This document shows positions 50,591 to 59,033 of a DNA stretch of 64,000 bases, piece after piece. The translations under genes and the position numbers were made by a program. Every line of letters starts with the position of its first letter. Within the stretch, counting starts at the first letter, position 1. The notes below the pieces were generated by a model that saw nothing but the letters and a program-made list of their open reading frames with translations, was not told the origin of the DNA and ran no database searches. This stretch comes from Desulfothermus sp964427155 (GTDB lineage Bacteria > Desulfobacterota > Desulfovibrionia > Desulfovibrionales > Desulfothermaceae), in the NCBI GenBank assembly GCA_964427155.1, contig CAYRSC010000003.1, positions 62,001-126,000 of the forward strand. Direction: 5' to 3'.

Positions 50591-52393
50591 CTACCTTATG
50601 CACTTTTTAAACAGATAGGTATAAATATCCCTTACAATAGGACCTGCGGTAGATGCCCCATGTCCTCCATGCTCTATTAACACCACTACCACATAGGTCT
50701 TTTTTCCATTGGATCCAAAACTTGCCATCCAGGCATGGTCCCTGTAACGATAAGGGATCTCTGATATATCTTTATCCCTTTCTTCATCAGACCTCAAGGT
50801 GATCACCTGTGCAGTGCCTGTCTTTGCCCCTATTATCAGCCCAGGAATATTTATGATATTAGCAGTTCCATGTCTCTCCCTCACTGCCGCTATCATGGCC
50901 TTTTTTATAATAGAGAGGTCCTTGCAAGTAAAGGGAAGTTCCCCTTCTATGGTGGGCCTTTCATTCAACAATATCCGCGGCAAATATATCTTTCCCCCAT
51001 TTACAAGGGCACAGATAAACCTCGCCACCTGGATTGGAGAGACCAGCACAAATCCCTGCCCAATGGCAGTATTTAGGGTCTCTCCCCCCTGCCAGGGCTC
51101 ATGGAATCTCTTCATCTTCCACTTTCTATCGGGGATAAGACAGCTATTCTCAAGAGGAAGTTTAATGTGAGTCTTCTCCCCAAAACCACATGCCCTGGCA
51201 CAAGAGCTTATCTCATCTATCCCCAACTCCTCTCCCAGTTTATAAAAATACACATCACAAGACTGTTTTATTGCCTCCTTAAGGTCCATCCACCCATGCC
51301 CTGTCTTTTTCCAACAACGAAAGATGCGGTTGCCTAGCCTGTAATATCCGGGACAAAACACCTTCCTGCGGGGAAGTCCTTTTATATGTAAAAGACCACA
51401 TCCAGCCACCACCAGCTTAAATACCGACCCTGGGGGATAACACGAACTAACCGCTCTATCCTGAAGGGGATGTCCTGGATTGTGAAGCAATAATTGCCAT
51501 TGCCTAGTGGATAGCCCCTGCGACAGCTGATTACTATCATATGAGGGTTTACTTACCAGGGCAATTACTCCCCCTTCCTCTGGATCCATCACAATACACG
51601 CCCCCCTCTCCTTTCCCATCCTTTCAAAGATAAACCTCTCTAATTCCATATCCAGGGTAAGATAAATGGTCTTTCCACACCTTGGCTCTTTTAATATCTT
51701 TTCCTTAAGGGTTCTACCCTGGGCATTCACCTCCACTTGCTTTTCTCCCTTTCTTCCTCTCAACATATGATCAAACTCTAACTCCACCCCACTCTTTCCC
51801 ACCACATCTCCAGGGGTAAGAGAAGGATCAACTTGAAGGTCCTTTTTGGTGGGTTCCCCCACATATCCAATCACATGGGCCCCCACCATTCCATAGGGAT
51901 AAAAACGTCTAGGATAAGGAATTATAACAATGCCAGGGAGAAGAGAAAGATGAGTCTCTATTTTACACAAAAGATTGAAACTTATATTTCTAATCAATAC
52001 CAGAGGATCAAATGGTTTAACTCTTTTTTTATCTTTATCAAATCTCTTTTTAAGAGAATCAAAATCTATCTTTAAAATCTTACACAATCTTGCAATAGAA
52101 GCATTGCATGCTTTATTTCGCTTACAATCTTCTCTTACAATTGCAACTGCATAAGCTGGTAAGTTTTCTGCAACAATTCTTCCTTTTCTGTCCAAGATTA
52201 TTCCCCGAGGGGCATATATTTGCTCAAATCTAATCCTATTCTTTTTGGAAAGTTTACTATAAAATTCTCCTTTAAATATTTGTATATACCACAATCTCAA
52301 TACAACCACAAAAAATAAAATTGCTATACATAAGTATAGCAATTTTAATCTATCAGAAGATTGATTTTCTTTTGAAGGAGGATATATAGACAA
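50591..52393 (-). CDS. mrdA: Penicillin-binding protein 2 (MrdA)
   Basis: This 600-residue elongasome transpeptidase has an N-terminal membrane helix (about 18-36), a pedestal domain with YAPRGIILDRKGRIVAEN and the transpeptidase motifs SVFK (in YPPGSVFKLV), SCD (KQSCDVYFYKLG) and KTG (GAKTGTAQV). It starts with TTG at 52393, supported by AGGAG six bases upstream. It works with RodA, encoded next. Confidence 0.95.
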   Translation of the reverse strand: MSIYPPSKENQSSDRLKLLYLCIAILFFVVVLRLWYIQIFKGEFYSKLSKKNRIRFEQIYAPRGIILDRKGRIVAENLPAYAVAIVREDCKRNKACNASIARLCKILKIDFDSLKKRFDKDKKRVKPFDPLVLIRNISFNLLCKIETHLSLLPGIVIIPYPRRFYPYGMVGAHVIGYVGEPTKKDLQVDPSLTPGDVVGKSGVELEFDHMLRGRKGEKQVEVNAQGRTLKEKILKEPRCGKTIYLTLDMELERFIFERMGKERGACIVMDPEEGGVIALVSKPSYDSNQLSQGLSTRQWQLLLHNPGHPLQDRAVSSCYPPGSVFKLVVAGCGLLHIKGLPRRKVFCPGYYRLGNRIFRCWKKTGHGWMDLKEAIKQSCDVYFYKLGEELGIDEISSCARACGFGEKTHIKLPLENSCLIPDRKWKMKRFHEPWQGGETLNTAIGQGFVLVSPIQVARFICALVNGGKIYLPRILLNERPTIEGELPFTCKDLSIIKKAMIAAVRERHGTANIINIPGLIIGAKTGTAQVITLRSDEERDKDISEIPYRYRDHAWMASFGSNGKKTYVVVVLIEHGGHGASTAGPIVRDIYTYLFKKCIR

Positions 52394-52424
52394 AACAATC
52401 TCCTGATTATTTAAAATTTATCAT

Positions 52425-52895
52425 TTAAAAGATAGCGTTATCTTCTTTTAGAAAATATTTATAATACAAGAAATGATATAGTTTCCATATAATTGGAAAT
52501 AAAAATAACTGCTTAAGTGCATTTTGAAATATTATATGTGTTGGAATAATTATCTCCTCTAGAGCAGAAATAGCAAAAATAGAGATAAGATAGCATATAC
52601 AGGAGCAAAGAGAGATAATACTAACAAAAATTATACTTGTAGAAGCAAGATAATTCTTCATCCAGAAAAAGAAAAGAATTACACTTAGATACCAAAGTGA
52701 AATGATCCCAAAGGGAAGGTTGGAAATTCCATTCTGGATTATTATCCACAGGACTCCTAGAAAAAATGTTTCTATTCTCCTCTCCCTCTGAAGAGAGAGG
52801 ATGAGGGCAGGAAGAAAGGCCCCTATACCTTTTATAGATGCCTCAATGACTATTCCCACTATAGTCACAATGGCCCACCACAATGTCTCTCTCAT
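52425..52895 (-). CDS. mreD: Rod shape-determining protein MreD
   Basis: This 156-residue membrane protein has about five helices and weak sequence conservation, as usual for MreD; position between mreC and mrdA identifies it. It is AT-rich in its second half. Overlaps mreC by 4 bp (ATGA). Confidence 0.85.
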   Translation of the reverse strand: MRETLWWAIVTIVGIVIEASIKGIGAFLPALILSLQRERRIETFFLGVLWIIIQNGISNLPFGIISLWYLSVILFFFWMKNYLASTSIIFVSIISLCSCICYLISIFAISALEEIIIPTHIIFQNALKQLFLFPIIWKLYHFLYYKYFLKEDNAIF

Positions 52896-53749
52896 GGTCT
52901 CTTTCCCCGGGAAAGAGAAGAGGGAATCTGTGTCCTTTTGGGGATAAGAATAAATACCTCTTCTATATTTGCGAGATCCACCACTGGAGTGACTATCACC
53001 TTTTTAAACAGGGAAGAAGGATTCTCCTCTATCTTCTTTATCCGGGCCACAGGTATACCCTTAGGGAATATTCCTCCCAAGCCAGAGGTTACAAAGAGTT
53101 CCCCCGCTTTTAAGGGGGCAGTATAGGGGATATAAAGCACCTGCATGCAAGACAAAGAACCCTCTCCCTGAAGGATACCCCTGGTTCTACTCTTAACTGC
53201 TATCACAGGGACCCTGGAATTAGAATCGCTTATCAAAAGTACAGTGGCGTAGTGCGCAGAGACCTTTATCACTCTGCCTATGAGACCTGAGGGAAGTATT
53301 ACAGGAGAGTCCTTTTTCACCCCTCCCTTAGAGCCCCTGTCTATAGTAAAGGAATTCAATACATTGGTGGGACCAATCCCATAGAAGAGTACCCTGGCCC
53401 CTAAAAAATTCCAGGATGGTAGGGGAGAGAAATGGAGCAGGTGTATAAGCCGTCTCCACTCCCTTTCCTTGACCTGAAGAGACATCTGCTCTAATCTAAG
53501 TCTTTTTAGCTCTGACTCAAGGAGCTTATTCTCTTCCCTCACATGACGCAAGGCAATATAGTCCTTCCAGAGCTCACAGCAGTTTCTCTCTATCCATCTA
53601 CCTGGATATAGGATCTTCCCAACAAATTCCAGTCCCACCTGAGAAGATATCTTATCCAAGACTCCGGTCTTCCAGTTCCAAGTAAATACCACCAGATATA
53701 AAAAAAAGGCCAAAAGCACAGCCCTTATAATAGAATTAAAACCCTTCAT
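52892..53749 (-). CDS. mreC: Rod shape-determining protein MreC
   Basis: This 285-residue protein has one N-terminal membrane helix (about 7-25), a coiled coil (about 65-95: REENKLLESELKRLRLEQMSL), and periplasmic beta-barrel domains with GSKGGVKKDSPVI, GLIGRVIKVSAHYATVLLISD and LFVTSGLGGIFPKGIPV, typical of MreC. It scaffolds the elongasome and activates PBP2. Confidence 0.94.
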   Translation of the reverse strand: MKGFNSIIRAVLLAFFLYLVVFTWNWKTGVLDKISSQVGLEFVGKILYPGRWIERNCCELWKDYIALRHVREENKLLESELKRLRLEQMSLQVKEREWRRLIHLLHFSPLPSWNFLGARVLFYGIGPTNVLNSFTIDRGSKGGVKKDSPVILPSGLIGRVIKVSAHYATVLLISDSNSRVPVIAVKSRTRGILQGEGSLSCMQVLYIPYTAPLKAGELFVTSGLGGIFPKGIPVARIKKIEENPSSLFKKVIVTPVVDLANIEEVFILIPKRTQIPSSLSRGKRP

Positions 53750-53804
53750 GGGAAGAACTATAAGGGGTTAAATATGAGTTGAAACCTTCTAAGTGAAAAG
53801 GGAC

Positions 53805-54848
53805 CTAATCAATGGTCACTTCCCTGAGTATATCCAGATTATCCAGGACCATACCAGAGCCCAGCACCACTGCAGAGAGGGGATCATCCACAATGGTTAT
53901 TGGTAGGGCAGTCTCTTCCATTAAAAGCTTATCCAGCCCCTTCAATAGGGCCCCTCCCCCAGTCAATACAATCCCCCTGTCTACTATATCCGCCGCAAGC
54001 TCAGGGGGGGTCTGTTCCAAGGTTATCCTAACCGCCTGAACAATGGTATTTACCTCTTCAGATATGGCTTCTCTTATCTCGGGGGTGGTTACCTCTAGGT
54101 GCTGAGGTATTCCTGTCACCAGGTCCCGTCCTTTTACCACCATCTTACCAGAATCATATTCTCCTGGATACGCCGATCCTATTTCTTTCTTTATCTTTTC
54201 TGCAATCCCAAGGCCAATTAACATATTGTACTTTCTCTTTATATAATGCAAGATGGCCTCATCCATCTTATCTCCCCCAACCCTAACAGACTTACTATAT
54301 ACGATTCCAGCAAGAGATATCACCGCCACCTCTGTGGTGCCTCCCCCAATATCCACAACCATATTGGCAGTGGGTTCCGTAATAGGCAGTCTTGCCCCAA
54401 TTGCCGCAGCCATTGGCTCTTCTATCAAATATACCTCTCTAGCGCCTGCACTCTGCGCTGATTCTTTAACCGCCCTCATTTCCACCTGAGTAATACCTGT
54501 TGGAACACATATAACTATCCTGGGCCTCACAAGACGTCTGCTATTGTGCACTTGGGATATAAAATATCTGAGCATAGCCTCTGTTATCTCAAAATCCGCA
54601 ATCACACCATCCTTCATGGGTCTTATTGCCACAATATTCCCTGGAGTCCTTCCCAGCATCCTCTTGGCCTCATCCCCAACCGCCACCACCTTGTTATTTC
54701 CCCTCTTGTCCTTTTTCACAGCCACCACTGAAGGCTCATTTATTACCACCCCTTTACCTTTTACATAAACCAGGGTATTAGCAGTTCCCAGGTCAATAGC
54801 AAGGTCATTGGAAAAGACCCCTATTAATTTATTTACTATCTTGTTCAT
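53805..54848 (-). CDS. mreB: Rod shape-determining actin homologue MreB
   Basis: This 347-residue actin-like ATPase has phosphate 1 DLGTANTLVYVKGKG, the connect/phosphate 2 region VVDIGGGTTEVAVISLAGIV and adenosine motif GIVLTGGGALLKGLDKLL. It forms membrane filaments guiding cell-wall synthesis. Only 32 bp separate its ATG from the divergent ogt gene, so its promoter must lie within ogt coding DNA. AAGAGAGG precedes the ATG. Confidence 0.97.
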   Translation of the reverse strand: MNKIVNKLIGVFSNDLAIDLGTANTLVYVKGKGVVINEPSVVAVKKDKRGNNKVVAVGDEAKRMLGRTPGNIVAIRPMKDGVIADFEITEAMLRYFISQVHNSRRLVRPRIVICVPTGITQVEMRAVKESAQSAGAREVYLIEEPMAAAIGARLPITEPTANMVVDIGGGTTEVAVISLAGIVYSKSVRVGGDKMDEAILHYIKRKYNMLIGLGIAEKIKKEIGSAYPGEYDSGKMVVKGRDLVTGIPQHLEVTTPEIREAISEEVNTIVQAVRITLEQTPPELAADIVDRGIVLTGGGALLKGLDKLLMEETALPITIVDDPLSAVVLGSGMVLDNLDILREVTID

Positions 54849-54880
54849 AAAACCTCTCTTAAAGGTAGTGGATAAAAGTT

Positions 54881-55360
54881 ATGGAAGAATATTTTATCCT
54901 GCCCCCACTTAAAGTTACAATTATAACCTCTCCCCACCTATTAATCCAAAGGATCCATATATCTCTCTCTCCTCTTGCCCACAGGTGTCTCCATTATATT
55001 AGCTCTCCTGTCGGGGAACAAGCCTTTATTTTCTTCCAAGGATATCTAAAAAAGACCCCTCTCCCCATGAAGCTTCCTTTGGAGTGGGAGAGGGTCTCTC
55101 CCTTTACCAGAAAGGTACTTTGCGTCCTTCAAAAAAATGTACCCTTTGGGCAGTGGATCTCTTATTCCAGCCTGGCCCATCTCCTTGGTAGCAAAAAGGC
55201 GGCCCGGGCAGTGGGAAATGCCCTTGGGGCAAATCCCTGGCCCATAATAATACCATGTCACCGGGTGCTTAGAAAGGATAAACACATAGGAGGATTCTCC
55301 GCTGGAGTGGAAGTAAAACGATTTCTCCTTAAACATGAGGGTATCTATTTCAGGGATTGA
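54881..55360 (+). CDS. ogt: Methylated-DNA-protein-cysteine methyltransferase
   Basis: This 159-residue suicide DNA-repair protein removes methyl from O6-methylguanine. The C-terminal domain has VPFGQWISYSSLAHLLG, the Arg-finger helix AARAVGNALGANPWPIIIPCHRVL with the acceptor Cys in PCHRV, and GGFSAGVEVKRFLLKHEG. The N-terminal domain is short and divergent. It overlaps lpxI convergently by 16 bp. Confidence 0.92.
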   Translation: MEEYFILPPLKVTIITSPHLLIQRIHISLSPLAHRCLHYISSPVGEQAFIFFQGYLKKTPLPMKLPLEWERVSPFTRKVLCVLQKNVPFGQWISYSSLAHLLGSKKAARAVGNALGANPWPIIIPCHRVLRKDKHIGGFSAGVEVKRFLLKHEGIYFRD

Positions 55361-56178
55361 AGCACCTCCTCTGTTACACCCACAACAGCAATATCTGAGG
55401 AGTTGGCCATCTCTATTGCCCTATCTCTATCAAAAAACAGGCTCTTACCCGCCTCTATAGCAAGACAGCTACACCTTGCCTCTTTCATTACCTCTATGGT
55501 CTTGGGTCCCACGCTAGGTTGATCTACAAGTTCAGATTGACCCGGTTTAAAGACCTTTATCACCACACATCCCTTCTTTACCAGATGGCCTGCCCTTCTT
55601 ATGGTCTCATTGGTCCCCTCCAGGGCCTCTACTGCAACCACCATCTTCTCCTTCACCACAATGGTTTGACCTATGTCCATCTCTCCCAATCTCTGGGCAA
55701 TAGGCCATCCAAAGAGGATATCTTTTATCTCTTTTCCTGAAGGGCCCCTTTTTGTAAGTACCCCCTCAGGGGTCTGAAGGGAAGGGACAAATATCAAAGG
55801 ACTTACCACCCTCAAGCCCTCTGCCTGTATCTCATTTATCACCGCCTCCAGGAGGGCATTATCGTTTCTGGACTTGAGCCTAAACAGTAGCCTGGCGGCC
55901 TTAAAGTCTGGTCTAATATCAAAGGCCTTGGGTTTATTTATGGCACCTGCAAACACAACCTCTTCTACGCCTGACTGCTTAAAAAAATTTATAAGTCTTC
56001 CCAGTTGCCCAAGGTGTATCCACTCTATCTTATCTGCAAATATACCTATCTCCTCCCTGGTATGCCCTTTGATAGCCACTATATAGACACGCCCTCCAGC
56101 ATCTCGTATTCCCTGGGCAACCAGAAAGGGAAAATCCCCCTCTCCTGCAATCATCCCTATCTTTTTCTGCTCCCTCAT
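55345..56178 (-). CDS. lpxI: UDP-2,3-diacylglucosamine pyrophosphatase LpxI
   Basis: This 277-residue enzyme performs the LpxH reaction in bacteria lacking LpxH, here the former DUF1009. Visible features are IGMIAGEGDFPFLVAQGIRDAG, KPKAFDIRPDF, GVLTKRGPSGKEIKDI, GCVVIKVFKPGQSELVDQPSVG and ARCSCLAIEAGKSLFFDRDR. LpxI occurs beside lpxA in alpha- and deltaproteobacteria, as here (ATGA overlap with lpxA). Confidence 0.94.
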   Translation of the reverse strand: MREQKKIGMIAGEGDFPFLVAQGIRDAGGRVYIVAIKGHTREEIGIFADKIEWIHLGQLGRLINFFKQSGVEEVVFAGAINKPKAFDIRPDFKAARLLFRLKSRNDNALLEAVINEIQAEGLRVVSPLIFVPSLQTPEGVLTKRGPSGKEIKDILFGWPIAQRLGEMDIGQTIVVKEKMVVAVEALEGTNETIRRAGHLVKKGCVVIKVFKPGQSELVDQPSVGPKTIEVMKEARCSCLAIEAGKSLFFDRDRAIEMANSSDIAVVGVTEEVLQSLK

Positions 56179-56969
56179 GCCTTTCTCTTAGGAGAGATAA
56201 TCCCCCTCTCACTTTTCCTTACAAATTCCACAAGTTCCATAACCTCTGGGGTGTGAGGAAGCTCTTTCAATACCTTTGCAATGGCCTCCTCTTTTCTAAG
56301 ACCCTCTCGCCACAATATACGATAGGCCCTCTTGAGGAGATTAATACTCTCCTTAGAAAAACCCCTGCGCCTCAGTCCCACAAGATTCAAACCGTGCATG
56401 GCCCCCCTATCCCCTGCCACCAGAGTAAAAGGGGGCACATCCTGGGCCACTCCTGTCATCCCCCCTATGTATGCATATTTACCAATACGCACAAATTGAT
56501 GAACCGCAGAAAGTCCTCCTAACACCGCTCCCCTCTCTATGATCACATGTCCTGCTAGAGAAGCGGCATTTGCCATAATCACCCCATCTTCTAAAATGCA
56601 ATCATGGGCAATATGGGCATAGGCCATGATAAGACAGTGAGAACCTATCCTGGTAACGCCACCCCCCTCTTCCGTGCCTCTATTTACTGTGACATACTCC
56701 CTGAAGCAATTTTCATCTCCTATGAGTAGGTGGGAAACCTCTCCCCTGAACTTCAGATCCTGAGGAGGTCCCCCAATACATGCATGGGAATGTATCTGGT
56801 TCTTCCGTCCCAACCTTGTATATCTCTTTATCTGGGCAAAGGCCTCTATTGTGGTATCATCCCCTATCTCTACCTCTGATTCTATGACCACATAAGGGCC
56901 AATCTTTACATTGGTGCCCAACTCCGCCCTGGCATCCACCACTGCACTTGGATGTATCTCTACTCCCAT
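56175..56969 (-). CDS. lpxA: UDP-N-acetylglucosamine acyltransferase LpxA
   Basis: This 264-residue left-handed beta-helix enzyme catalyses the first step of lipid A synthesis. Hexapeptide repeats (IHPSAVVD, VKIGPYVVIE, IGDDTTIEAFA) fill the first half; the catalytic His is in LIMAYAHIAHDC. The C-terminal helical domain begins at about 195. GGAGG precedes the ATG, which directly follows the fabZ stop. Confidence 0.96.
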   Translation of the reverse strand: MGVEIHPSAVVDARAELGTNVKIGPYVVIESEVEIGDDTTIEAFAQIKRYTRLGRKNQIHSHACIGGPPQDLKFRGEVSHLLIGDENCFREYVTVNRGTEEGGGVTRIGSHCLIMAYAHIAHDCILEDGVIMANAASLAGHVIIERGAVLGGLSAVHQFVRIGKYAYIGGMTGVAQDVPPFTLVAGDRGAMHGLNLVGLRRRGFSKESINLLKRAYRILWREGLRKEEAIAKVLKELPHTPEVMELVEFVRKSERGIISPKRKA

Positions 56970-57410
56970 TTATACCTCCCCCTTCTCCACCAAAGCGGCT
57001 GTCAATATTCCATCGGTGGTTACCCTATCATCCACAACGGCCTCTACCTTCATCTTCCACACATTTAATCTATATTTTATCTTTTCCGCCCTGAGTATAA
57101 GCTGGTCCCCGGGATATACAGGACGCCTAAACCTTATCTTTTCTATCCCACTGAATAAAAATATCCTGTCTTCAGGCACATCCCTCATCTCACTGAGCAC
57201 CAATAGCCCACCGGTCTGGGCAAGGGCCTCCACAATCAATACCCCGGGCATCACAGGATATCCTGGAAAATGTCCTGAAAAATAGGGCTCATTTATGGTC
57301 ACATTTTTAAGGGCCTTAATGTATTTGCCCTCCTTATATTCCAGTACCCTATCCACAAGAATAAAGGGAAATCTGTGGGGCAAAAGCTCCAGTATCTGCC
57401 GTATATTCAT
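56970..57410 (-). CDS. fabZ: 3-hydroxyacyl-ACP dehydratase FabZ
   Basis: This 146-residue hot-dog fold dehydratase of fatty acid synthesis has the LLPHRFPFILVDRV start, the catalytic His in FSGHFPGYPVMPGVLIVEALAQ, and FRRPVYPGDQLIL. I use ATG 57410 (AAAGGAGAGGG upstream) rather than 57431, which would overlap lpxD. In the usual lpxD-fabZ-lpxA context. Confidence 0.95.
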   Translation of the reverse strand: MNIRQILELLPHRFPFILVDRVLEYKEGKYIKALKNVTINEPYFSGHFPGYPVMPGVLIVEALAQTGGLLVLSEMRDVPEDRIFLFSGIEKIRFRRPVYPGDQLILRAEKIKYRLNVWKMKVEAVVDDRVTTDGILTAALVEKGEV

Positions 57411-57420
57411 TCCCTCTCCT

Positions 57421-58473
57421 TTATCCTTCATTCTCCTGTCCTTCCTTTTCTTTTAATATCTTACTAAGGCGTTCTACCTCCTTTTTAAGGGAGCGGACCT
57501 CCCTATATAATGAAGGAAGTTTCACATAGGTAGAAAGCACCCTCATATGTTTCCCGTGCTCCATTGCTGGCACACCACTATACACCCCCCCTTCCTTCAA
57601 GTCCTTCATCACCCCGGCCCTTGCCCCTACTATGCAGCCATCTCCAATGGTCAAATGGCCGGTAATGCCCACCTGACCTGCAAGTATAACATTATTTCCT
57701 ATCCTTGTGGAGCCTGCAATTCCCACCTGGGCAACAATAACACAGTTCTTTCCTATCTCCACATTATGGCCAATCTGGACCTGGTTATCTATCTTTGTCC
57801 CTTCTCCTATACGGGTAATACCAAGGGCGGCCCTATCTATAGTGGTATTTGCCCCTATCTCCACCTCATCCCCAATCTCCACTGAGCCTATCTGGGGGAA
57901 CTTTTCCCTGGCCCCCCTATCCTCTGCAAACCCAAATCCATCCGCCCCAATAACCACCCCAGCATGTAAGATCACCCTATTTCCCACCCTGGAGTGGGCC
58001 TGGAGCACCACATTGGGAAAGAGGGTGCATCCTGTCCCTATTTTACACCCCTCCCCCACATATACCCCACTAAAGAGTGTAGTCCCTTTACCTATGCATG
58101 CCCCCTTTCCCACATATACAAAGGGATAGATTATTACATCTTCTCCTATCTCTGCCTCCTCATGGATATAGGCAAGGGGACTTATCCCCTTAAAATCTAC
58201 TTCTTCCTTGGCAAAGAGCCTAACCACCCGTGCAAAATCTAAATAGGGATTGTCTGAAATTATGCACCTCTTCACCTGCGAGGCATACTTCTCCTCCAGA
58301 ATAACTACCCCTGCCCTGGTAGAGGTAAGAAATTTTACATACCGGGGATTTGCAAGAAAAGAGATCTCCTGTGGAGATGCATCCTCCAAGGTATTGCATC
58401 CCCTTATCTCTATATCCCCTCCCCTGAGTTCTCTTCCAAGAATAAGGGCTATTTCACTGGCGTTTATTCTCAT
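57421..58473 (-). CDS. lpxD: UDP-3-O-acylglucosamine N-acyltransferase LpxD
   Basis: This 350-residue enzyme has an N-terminal UDP-binding domain (about 1-100: EISFLANPRYVKFL), a left-handed beta-helix of hexapeptides with GADGFGFAEDRG and the catalytic His in IGHNVEIGKNC, and a C-terminal helix (about 310-345). It starts in an ATGA overlap with the skp-like gene. Confidence 0.96.
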   Translation of the reverse strand: MRINASEIALILGRELRGGDIEIRGCNTLEDASPQEISFLANPRYVKFLTSTRAGVVILEEKYASQVKRCIISDNPYLDFARVVRLFAKEEVDFKGISPLAYIHEEAEIGEDVIIYPFVYVGKGACIGKGTTLFSGVYVGEGCKIGTGCTLFPNVVLQAHSRVGNRVILHAGVVIGADGFGFAEDRGAREKFPQIGSVEIGDEVEIGANTTIDRAALGITRIGEGTKIDNQVQIGHNVEIGKNCVIVAQVGIAGSTRIGNNVILAGQVGITGHLTIGDGCIVGARAGVMKDLKEGGVYSGVPAMEHGKHMRVLSTYVKLPSLYREVRSLKKEVERLSKILKEKEGQENEG

Positions 58474-59003
58474 TTCTTCCTCTTATTCCAGACCTTATTA
58501 AATTTAAGAATCACCTCATTGGTAATATCTATTTTTTTATTGAAATAAAGTACCCCACTATTTCTCTTATCCAGGATAATAGTAAAGTGATGCTTCCTGC
58601 CATATTCCTGCAGCACATTATTAAGGGCCTTTATTATGGGCTCCCTGAGCTGTCTTTCCCGGATCTGCATCTTTTGTTGATAAGTGGCATACAAGGTCTT
58701 AAACTCCTGCACCTTTTGTTTATATTCCAGTTCCTTATCCAGTTGGGCCTCCTGGGTGAGCATGAGTCTCTGCCTCTCCAATTGCTGTCTAAGCTTTTCT
58801 ATCTCCTTTTTCTTTTTATCCAGCTTATGTTTTAATTCACTTCCCTCCTTTTTTAGCTCCATAATTGCCTGTTTTCCCGCAGCACTCTTTTCAAGGACAT
58901 ACTGAATATCCACAATCCCTATCTTGACCCCCTGCGCCCAGCAGGTTCCCATGAGGGTTGTCATCAAAAAAAGCACACTTACAAATACACTCATCCTTTT
59001 CAT
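58470..59003 (-). CDS. skp: OmpH/Skp-family periplasmic chaperone
   Basis: This 177-residue protein has a signal peptide (1-23, ending in TCWAQG), VKIGIVDIQYVLEKSAAGKQA, then a long charged coiled coil (about 45-125) forming the tentacles. It carries unfolded outer-membrane proteins to BamA, which is encoded just upstream. AAGGAGGAAGAT precedes the ATG. Confidence 0.93.
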   Translation of the reverse strand: MKRMSVFVSVLFLMTTLMGTCWAQGVKIGIVDIQYVLEKSAAGKQAIMELKKEGSELKHKLDKKKKEIEKLRQQLERQRLMLTQEAQLDKELEYKQKVQEFKTLYATYQQKMQIRERQLREPIIKALNNVLQEYGRKHHFTIILDKRNSGVLYFNKKIDITNEVILKFNKVWNKRKK

Positions 59004-59033
59004 ATCTTCCTCCTTAAAGACTCCATGGCGTTA